Shown in pieces: positions 56,515 through 64,000 of a DNA stretch of 64,000 nt. The DNA lies in NCBI GenBank assembly GCA_944474755.1, contig OX104123.1, positions 22,283,083 to 22,347,082 of the forward strand, written 5' to 3'. Within the stretch, counting starts at the first letter, position 1. Each line of letters opens with the position of its first letter. The notes below the pieces were generated by a model that saw nothing but the letters and a program-made list of their open reading frames with translations, was not told the origin of the DNA and searched no databases. The stretch is from Limnoperna fortunei (lineage: Eukaryota > Mollusca > Bivalvia > Mytilida > Modiolidae). The translations under genes and the position numbers were made by a program.

Positions 56515-59500
56515 TCATATTTCCCTTTGATATAAAAACTGTAAGAACATCCTGTTTGATTTGCACTCGAAGATAGGAGGGAAGAAATAAATGAGATACA
56601 ACAATTTTTGTTAAATGTCAGAATATCAGAAAAAACATCATTGTGCACCATTTTCCTTTTATAGCATTGTTACCAAGATGCTTAAAGATATGTAAAGATA
56701 TTACAGCATTACTGTAAGAAAACACTGGCAGTCAACCAAAAATTTTCTTTCAGTTACCATCTACTTTTAAAACTTTCATGATTTGTGTAATTTGGGCAGA
56801 ACTGTCGTGTTTCTCTCATTCTTTTCATAGGCGTACTTGCAAATGAATTAATATAAGGTGTACTTTATACACAATTTGTAAATTGTTAATCTCTCATTGC
56901 GAAAATGGATTCGTTTAACTCAAATACAATTTGGTTGGCTTTTAACAACATTCCATTGGTGAAATCTTGAACTCGAGTAAAATTTTCACCTTTGTGATAA
57001 CTCGTGTCATAAATTTATGTACATAAAAGTTGTGGTATTCTTCAAGACTGGAATGTTATATACAAAGTACTCGTTTAACAATAAAGTGTACAATACAATG
57101 CCTTGAGATATTTCCTTCATAACCAAGTGGTATTTCTTGTAAAATACTTCTTTCTTTAAACACTAAGAAGCTTGCAATATCAATAAAGCTATAGAATTCC
57201 TCTTATCTACATCTTTTACCCTTTAAACAATCGACCCAACTGTAAGAATATCTTGTTTGATTTGCACTCGAAGATAGGATGGAAGAAATAAATGTGATAC
57301 AGCTCTTTGCAATTTTTTGTTAAATTTCAGAAAATCAGAAAAAACATCATTGTTCACCATTTTCCTTTCAACAGGTATCTAAAACATTGTTAACAAGAAG
57401 CTCGAGTAAAATGTTTACCCTTGTGATAACTTGTGTCTAAAATTTATGAACCTAAAAGTTGTGGTATTCTACATCACTTGTGTCTAAAATTTATGAACCT
57501 AAAAGTTGTGGTATTCTACAAGACTGGAATGTTATATACAAAGTACTGGTTTAACAATAAAGTGTACAATACAATGCCTTGAGATATTTCTTTCATAACC
57601 AAGTGGTATTTCTGGCAAAATACTTCTTTCTTTAAACACTAAGAAGCTTGCAATGTCAATAAAGCTATAGAATTCCTCTCATCTACATCTTTTACCCTTT
57701 AAACAATCAGCCCAACTGTAAGAATATCTTGTTTGATTTGCACTCGAAGATAGAAGGGAAGGAATAAATGTGAAACAACTCTTAGCAGTTTTTGTTAAAT
57801 GTCAGCATATCAGAAAAAACATTGTGCACCATTTTCCTTTCAAAAGGTATCTATAACATTGTTAACAAGATGCTTAAAGATATGTAAAGATATTACAGCA
57901 TTACTATAAGAAAACACTGGCAGTCAACCAAAAATGTTTTTCAGTTACCATCTACTTTTAAAACAAAATCTTCCATGAATTGTGTAATTTGGGCAGAACT
58001 GTCGTGTTTCGCTCATTCTTGTCATAGGCGTACTTGCAAATGAATTCACATAAGGTGTACTTTTTACACAATTTGTAAATTGTTCATCTCTTTCATTGCA
58101 AAAGTGGATTCATTTAACTCGAATACAAATTGGTTGGCTTTTAACAACATTCCATTGGTGAAATCTTGAGCTCGAGTAAAGTTTTTACCTTTGTGATAAC
58201 TTTTGTCAAAAATTTATGTACCTAAAAGTTTTGGTATTCTACAAGACTGGAATGTTATATACAAAGTACTGGTTTAACAATAGAGTGTACAATACAATGC
58301 CTTGAGATATTTCCTTCATAACCAAGTGGTATTTCTGGCGAAATACTTCTTTCTTTAAACACTAAGAAGCTTGCAATATCAATAAAGCTATATAATTCCT
58401 CTTGTCTACATCTTTTACCCTTTAAACAATCCGCCCAACTGTAAGAACATACTGTTTGATTTGCATTGAAAGATAGGAGGAAAGAAATAAATGTGATACA
58501 GCTCTTAGCAATTTTTGTTAAATGTCGGAAAGCAGAAAAAACATTGTGACCATTTTCCTTTCAAAAGGTATCTATAGCATTGTTAACAAGATGCTTAAAG
58601 ATATGTAAAGATATTACAGCATTACTGTAAGAAAACAGTGGCAGTCAACCAAAAATATTCTTTCAGTTATTATCTACTCTTAAAACAAAATCTTCCATGA
58701 ATTGTGTGATTTGGGCAGAACTGTGGTGTTTCTCTCATTCTTGTCATAGGCGTACTTGCAAATGAATTAATATAAGTTTGTCATAGGCGTACTTGCAAAT
58801 GAATTAATATAAGGTGTACTTTATACACAATTTGTAAATTGTTCATCTCTTTCATTGCAAAAGTGGATTCATTTAACTCAAATACAATTTGGTTGGCTTT
58901 TATCAACATTCCATTGGTGAAATCTTGAGCTCGAGTAAAATCTTTACTTTTGTAATAACTTGTGTCAAAAAAATTTTGTAACTTAAAGTTTTGGTATTCT
59001 ACAAGACTGGAATGTTTTTTACGAAGTACTGGTTTAACAATAAAGTGTACAATACAATGCCTTGAGATATTTCCTTCATAACCTAGTGGTGTTTCTGGCA
59101 AAATACTTCTTTCTTTAAACACTATGAAGCTTGCAATACCAATAAAGCTGTAGAATTCCTCTTATCTACATCTTTTACCCTTTAAACAATCAGCCCAACT
59201 GTAAGAATATCTTCTTTGATTTGCACTCGAAGATAGGATGGAAGAAATAAATGTGATACAGCTCTAAGCAATTTTTGTTAAATTTCAGAAAATCAGAAAA
59301 AACATCATTGTTTACCATTTTCCCTTCAAAAGGTATCTAAAACATTGTTAACAAGAAGCTCGAGTAAAATTTTTACCCTTGTGATAACTTGTGTCAAAAA
59401 TTTATGAACCTAAAAGTTGTGGTATTCTACAAGACTGGAATGTTTTTTTTACAAATTACTGGTTTAACAATAAAGTGTACAATACAATGCCTTGAGATAT

Positions 59501-61873
59501 TTCCTTCATAACCAAGTGGTATTTCTTGCAAAATACTTCTTTCTTTAAACACTAAGAAGCTTGCAATATCAATAAAGCTATAGAATTCCTCTTATCTACA
59601 TCTTTTACCCTTTAAACCATCGGCCCAACTGTAAGAATATCCTGTTTGAGTTGCACTCGAAGACAGAAGGGATGGAATAAATGTGATACAGCTCTTAGCA
59701 ATGTTTGTTAAATTTCAGAAAATTAGAAAAAAACGTCATTGTTTACCATTTCCCTTTCAAAATGTATCTAAAACATTGTTAACAAGATTCTTAAAGATAT
59801 ATGAAGATATTACAGCATTACTGTGAAAAAAAACTGGCAGTCAACCAAAAATGTTCTTTCAGTTACATCTACTTTTAAAACAAAATCTTCCATGAATTGT
59901 GTGATTTTGGCAGAACTGTAGTGTTTCTCTCGTTCTTGCTATAGGCGTACTTGGAAATGAATTCATATAAGGTGTACTTTATACCCAATTTGTAAATTGT
60001 TCATCTTTTTCATTAACAATAAAGTGTACAATACAATGCCTTGAGATATTTCCTTCATAACCTAGTGGTGTTTCTGGCAAAATACGTCTTTCTTTAAACA
60101 CTGAGAAGCTTGCAATATCAATAAAGCTATAGAATTCCTCTTATCTACATCTTTTACCATTTAAACAATCAGCCCAACTGTAAGAATATCTTGTTGGATT
60201 TGCACTCGAAGATAGGATGGAAGAAATAAATGTGATACAGCTCTAAGCAATTTTGCCCCGTGCGGGATCCGGGTGGCTAAAAGAGAAGACCGCAGTCGCG
60301 CTAGCTTGTCATAAAAGGCGACTAAATAGCGCCCAGTACCCTGACCGGCGTGTCAGGTCGGTTTGCCTAAAGACCGACTGGGATGTGTGCCCCAGGTGGT
60401 TGAATGGGGTACCCCTGGCAAGCTGGGGTTGTCAGGCCATAATACGGAAAACCTGACCGCAAACCATATTAGTGCACCGTGTTGGGAAAAATGCCACGTT
60501 CCTCGCACGTTAAAGAACGCTGCTGTAGTATTCGCTATGAGTAGGGATTTCGATCCCGCTACAGGAGGCTAAATTGCCCGACCCTATCCATCCTCCCATT
60601 TGCCAGTGGCAATCTAAAATCCGTTACCCCTATTTTTCCTTGTGTCCCATCCCATTTTCATTCATCATCATTTCATGTTCATTTTATCATCCATTTCATG
60701 TTCATCGCCTGAATATAGCTGAAATATTGCTGCTCGGGCGTTAAACACCATTAATCAATCAATCAATCAAAAGGTATCTAAAACATTGTTAACAAGAAGC
60801 TCGAGTAAAATTTTTACCCTTGTGATAACTTGTGTCAAAAATTTATGAACCTAAAAGTTGTGGTATTCTATAAGACTGGAATGTTTTTTTTTACAAAGTA
60901 CTGGTATAACAATAAAGTGTACAATACAATGCCTTTAGATATTTCCTTCATAACCAAGTGGTATTTCTTGCAAAATACTTCTTTCTTTAAACACTGAGAT
61001 ATCAATAAAGCTATAGAATTCCTCTCATCTACATCTTTTACCCTTTAAACAATCAGCCCAACTGTAATAATATCTTGTTTGAATTGCACTCGACGATAGA
61101 AGGGAAGGAATAAATGTGATACAGCTCTTAGCAAAGTTTGTTAAATTTCAGAAAATTAGAAAAAAACATCATTGTTTACCATTTTCCTTTCAAAATGTAT
61201 CTAAAACATTGTTAACAAGATGCTTAAAGATATGTGAAGATATGAAAAGACACTGGCAGTCAACCAAAAATGTTCTTTCAGTTACATCTACTTTTAAAAC
61301 AAAATCTTCCATGAATTGTGTGATTTTGGCAGAACTGTCGTGTTTCTCTCATTCTTGCTATAGGCGTACTTGCAAATGAATTCATATAAGGTGTACTTTA
61401 TACACAATTTGTAAATTGTTCATCTCTTTCATTGCAAAAGTTGATTCATTTAACTCAAATACAATTTGGTTGGCTTTTAACAACATTGCATTGGTGAAAT
61501 CTTGAGCTCGAGTAAAATCTTTATCTTTGTGATAACTTGTGTCAAAAATTTATGTAATTAGAAGTTGTGGTATTCTACAAGACTGGAATGTTATATACAA
61601 AGTACTGGTTTAACAATAAAGTGTACAATACAATGCCTTGAGATATTTCCTTCATAACCAAGTGGTATTTCTTGCAAAATACTTCTTTCTTTAAACACGA
61701 AGAAGCTTGCAATATCAATAAAGTTTTAGAATTCCTCTTATCTACATCTTTTACCCTTTAAACAATCAGCCCGATTGTAAGAATATCCTGTTTAATTTGC
61801 ACTCGAAGTTAGGAAGGAAGGAACAAATGTGATACAGCTCTTAGCAATTTTTGTTAAATTTCAGAAAATCAGA
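56515..61873 (+). repeat. Satellite B, 430-760-bp units
   Basis: The anchor 'ctgtaagaatatcttg' (with small changes) recurs at about 56539, 57240, 57716, 58439, 59199, 59629, 60178, 61062 and 61775. Long units (~700-760 bp) contain an extra block ('gcgtacttgcaaatgaatt...ttggttggctttt') that short units (~430-475 bp) lack. Units are roughly 90% alike by eye. Read on the minus strand, several units give protein-like segments, the longest at 58781-59122 (113 residues, for example NGMLIKANQIVFELNE), but most units have stops. The array may derive from an amplified gene fragment. It is interrupted by a retroposon at 60255 and by L-E at 61874. Confidence 0.88.
60255..60770 (+). mobile_element. Complete 0.5-kb retroposon (516 bp)
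   Basis: The reference copy for the family starts gccccgtgcgggatccgggt, very like the LINE start gccccgtgtgggacccgggg at 61874. It ends in the LINE-type tail with CAAT repeats. It has no protein frame of note and no tRNA-like boxes. It sits inside satellite B. About 50 bases of the satellite unit are missing at the junction, and no target-site duplication is visible. It is best explained as a non-autonomous element moved by the LINE enzyme. Confidence 0.88.
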
Positions 61874-62774
61874 GCCCCGTGTGGGACCCGGGGCACAGGA
61901 GAATAGGCCCACGGCTTCCTCAGCCTGCAGTAAGAGTCTGCTAACAGAGGCAACACTTGCCGTGTGTTGCGACCCGTGTCGATTACAGGACGGGATTTCA
62001 GTAGGCCGGGTAAACGGTCCCGATAACCTACTGAACCCTTACTTTTTCTAGACGGGAAATCGAGTTAGCCCTGACTTCGATGAATCGGCATGTCACGTCT
62101 TGCCCTTTGTGAATCCTTCTCATTTAAGCTATTCTATTATTCTCTATTAATTGTACTATCTTTTCAATCCATGTTGTGAATTGTGTTGACAGTCTGATAG
62201 ACAGCTTCCTTACAGGATTTGCAAAGAAGGCGGTGGCTTAAGGGCAAAGCTTCCTCAGCTTTATAGAGGCGACACGTTTGCCGTGTGTTGCAACCCGTGA
62301 TGGTGGAGGAAGGGATCCTGGTGGTTGAGAGATCACTCTCTGCTGCATCCATTATTTTGGATGAGTGGGTTTCGATTGTCAACACACCACTTTGGCCCCG
62401 ACTTCAGCTAGACGGGAGACCGGATGGACCCGATTCGGTCAATCGGCTGGTCATGCCGAGCCCTTAACAAGCTTGTCGTTATTCTTTATCACTTGATCAA
62501 TTCTTGTGAATCTTATTACCAAAGTTGTTCAGTTACAGGCTGTTAAGAAGGCGATGGCTTAAGGGTCAATCAAGTAGACAGAATTTCGAACGGTTGTTTC
62601 GCCAGGTAACACCGGGCACGAGGCTTGCGTTCACTGTGAAATTCGTCTGTTTGAGTATACCACCCTTGGAACACCTGGTGCTTTCTGCTGGAGATCCGCA
62701 GAGTTTAAGCATCGCCCCTGTTGGCACTCCGTGGCGGGTGGGTGACAAGGGTGGTGAATCATATTCTTCTCATC
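61874..62774 (+). promoter_or_regulatory. L-E 5' UTR
   Basis: It matches the L-D leader nearly end to end, including the repeated ~315-bp units. The segment between the units (about 62130-62215) differs from L-D, having 'ttctattattctctattaat' where L-D has 'ttacatttttccttcaaact'. L-D and L-E therefore represent slightly different leader variants. Confidence 0.6.
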
Positions 62775-64000
62775 ATGGCTTCTAAAAACCCCCCGTTTAG
62801 TCAAACAGGTTCCAAAAAAAGAAAAAATGACATTTCGCTTGAAGAAATAGTTGCTGAGGATCAATTTTCACGATTTATTGTTTTGACTAGTAAAAATTCC
62901 AACAAACCTTTATCAAAAATTTCACCATTCGTCATTGAAAAAACCATTAAAGGCTGTGCAGGAGATGTTAAAAACGTCACAAAAATGAAATCCGGTTCAA
63001 TACTTATTGAAGTGTCAAAAAAACAACAATCTTTAAATTTACTTCAGCTCAATAAAATTCTCGATTTAGACATATCTTCCACCCCTCACAGAACATTAAA
63101 TTCTTGTCAAGGGATCATTCATTACAGAGATGATGATCTCTCTGAACTAACAGACGACGAAATTTGTGAAGAACTCAAACCTCAGGGTGTTACAAAGGTC
63201 AAACGATTCGTTGCCAAGAGAGAAGGTGTTCAGGTAAAACTGAATACCTTTCTACTCAACTTCAATTCACCATCCGTCCCCGAGTCAATCAAAATTGGAC
63301 TATACAAAATTAAAGTCAGCCCATATATTCCAAATCCTGTGCGCTGCTTTAAATGTCAAAAGTTTGGTCATGGCAAGGGACAATGTAGAGGCTCCTTGGT
63401 ATGCTTTAAATGTGCAGAGGTAGGGCATGAGGGCTTTACCTGCACAAATAATCCTAAGTGTGCCAATTGTGGTGAAGCCCACATGTCGTCCTCTAAAGAC
63501 TGTCAACATTTTATAAAAGAAAAGCAAATACAAAAATTGAAAACAGAAAAGAACATTACCTACCCTGAGGCTCGTCGTCTGTTTAGTTCACAGAATAATC
63601 CATCGTCTTCTGCAATGTCATATGCCAGTGTGACGAAACGCGTTTATGCTACATCTGAAACGCAAACCATGATCACCTGGCCTATAGGACAAAAAGACCC
63701 TACAAGACTTCTAGTTGAAACCACTAACAAAATCATTACATCTCGAAAATCTTCAGCATCGCAAACTCCTACATCTTCGGCATCAAATCAAAATAATACA
63801 TCAACTACTTCTTCAAGCAGCCCAAAAAAATATTCAAATGCTAACTCTAATTTAAATGCAAACTCCAATAAAAAAGGAGATCGAACTTCAAAACTGCTTC
63901 GGGATCCCATTAAGGTCCACAACAAATTTGGAAGTCTAGATTCTCTAGACACGACTATCTGGGGTGATCCCATGGACACACTACCCCCAGATACTGGATC
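62775..64000 (+). CDS. LINE ORF1, open, runs off window
   Basis: From the ATG at 62775 (MASKNPPFSQTG) the frame stays open for 408 codons to the window edge with no stop. The RRM-like region is at ~30-187. The zinc knuckles are at ~191-204 (CFKCQKFGHGKGQC), ~210-223 (CFKCAEVGHEGFTC) and ~229-243 (CANCGEAHMSSSKDC). A Ser/Thr-rich region follows, then SSPKKYSNANSN and the RDPIKVHNKFGSLDSLD block. The A-run that is frameshifted in the other copies is in frame here (seven A). It therefore shows the original ORF1 C-terminus and is the only ORF1 in the window without a visible lesion. Confidence 0.9.
   Translation, partial: MASKNPPFSQTGSKKRKNDISLEEIVAEDQFSRFIVLTSKNSNKPLSKISPFVIEKTIKGCAGDVKNVTKMKSGSILIEVSKKQQSLNLLQLNKILDLDISSTPHRTLNSCQGIIHYRDDDLSELTDDEICEELKPQGVTKVKRFVAKREGVQVKLNTFLLNFNSPSVPESIKIGLYKIKVSPYIPNPVRCFKCQKFGHGKGQCRGSLVCFKCAEVGHEGFTCTNNPKCANCGEAHMSSSKDCQHFIKEKQIQKLKTEKNITYPEARRLFSSQNNPSSSAMSYASVTKRVYATSETQTMITWPIGQKDPTRLLVETTNKIITSRKSSASQTPTSSASNQNNTSTTSSSSPKKYSNANSNLNANSNKKGDRTSKLLRDPIKVHNKFGSLDSLDTTIWGDPMDTLPPDTG

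Larger units (their letters stand above)
61874..64000 (+). mobile_element. LINE copy L-E, cut by window end
   Basis: The copy has a complete leader starting at gccccgtgtgggacccgggg, inserted within a satellite B unit after 'ttcagaaaatcaga'. ORF1 is open to the last base. ORF2 and the 3' end lie outside the window, so the target-site duplication cannot be checked. Confidence 0.92.

Noticed and set aside
58781..59122. 113-residue minus-strand gene in satellite B
   Set aside because: Sister units of the array carry stops in the same reading, so I treat it as a repeat by-product and raise it only as a finding.

Overview
The window is animal nuclear DNA, AT-rich and almost wholly built of mobile elements and tandem repeats. 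I find no intact conventional host gene. The elements are eukaryotic: non-LTR retrotransposons with apurinic-type endonuclease, reverse transcriptase and RNase H, a Ty3/Gypsy element, a Penelope-type GIY-YIG remnant, a tRNA-derived SINE, palindromic MITEs and a Tnp2-like DNA transposase with intron-like splice sites. The CAAT-type tails and this mixture fit a lophotrochozoan, most likely a mollusc, but that is inference from family knowledge and not proved by the sequence.

The dominant component is one LINE family (I superfamily, I/Nimb-like), present five times. L-A (2768-8877, minus) and L-D (49563-55676, plus) are full length, about 6.1 kb, each with a 13-bp target-site duplication. L-C (27193-31545, minus) is 5'-truncated with a 15-bp duplication. 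L-B (20231-21414, minus) is a short 3' fragment. L-E (61874 to the window end, plus) has a complete 5' UTR and an ORF1 open to the last base. The plan is: 5' UTR of diverged ~315-bp repeat units, ORF1 (N-terminal RNA-binding-like region, three zinc knuckles, Ser/Arg tail), a TAATG stop-start overlap, ORF2 (endonuclease, RT, RNase H, C-terminal Cys/His motif), and a short 3' tail ending in CAAT repeats. Every ORF2 seen is broken.

Two non-autonomous families share the LINE 3' tail: a ~0.5-kb element (complete at 60255-60770, TSD-flanked truncated copy at 9255-9611, several decayed copies) that also starts like the LINE, and a tRNA-headed SINE (972-1190, decayed copy at 407-575).

Layout: 1-2754 SINEs and unassigned DNA; 2755-8890 L-A; 8891-20230 mostly noncoding, with 0.5-kb elements, small duplications, a MITE and a TIR element; 20231-23225 L-B and a ~51-bp satellite with higher-order structure; 23226-27000 unassigned DNA with two splice-compatible candidate exons; 27025-31740 a palindromic element split by L-C; 31741-36800 a minisatellite, an unrecognised decayed coding stretch, a Penelope GIY-YIG remnant and the presumed 5' part of a DNA transposon; 36799-41815 a decayed Tnp2-like transposase gene followed by a Ser/Arg-rich, DUF4806-like multi-exon gene; 42500-48410 a decayed Ty3/Gypsy element with an env-like ORF; 49550-55689 L-D; 55690-56125 a decayed 0.5-kb element; 56515-61873 a 430-760-bp-unit satellite invaded by a 0.5-kb element and by L-E.

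The most interesting signals are the shared 3' tail across three retroposon classes, the conserved TAATG ORF1/ORF2 coupling site, and the Tnp2-like plus Ser/Arg-rich gene pair.
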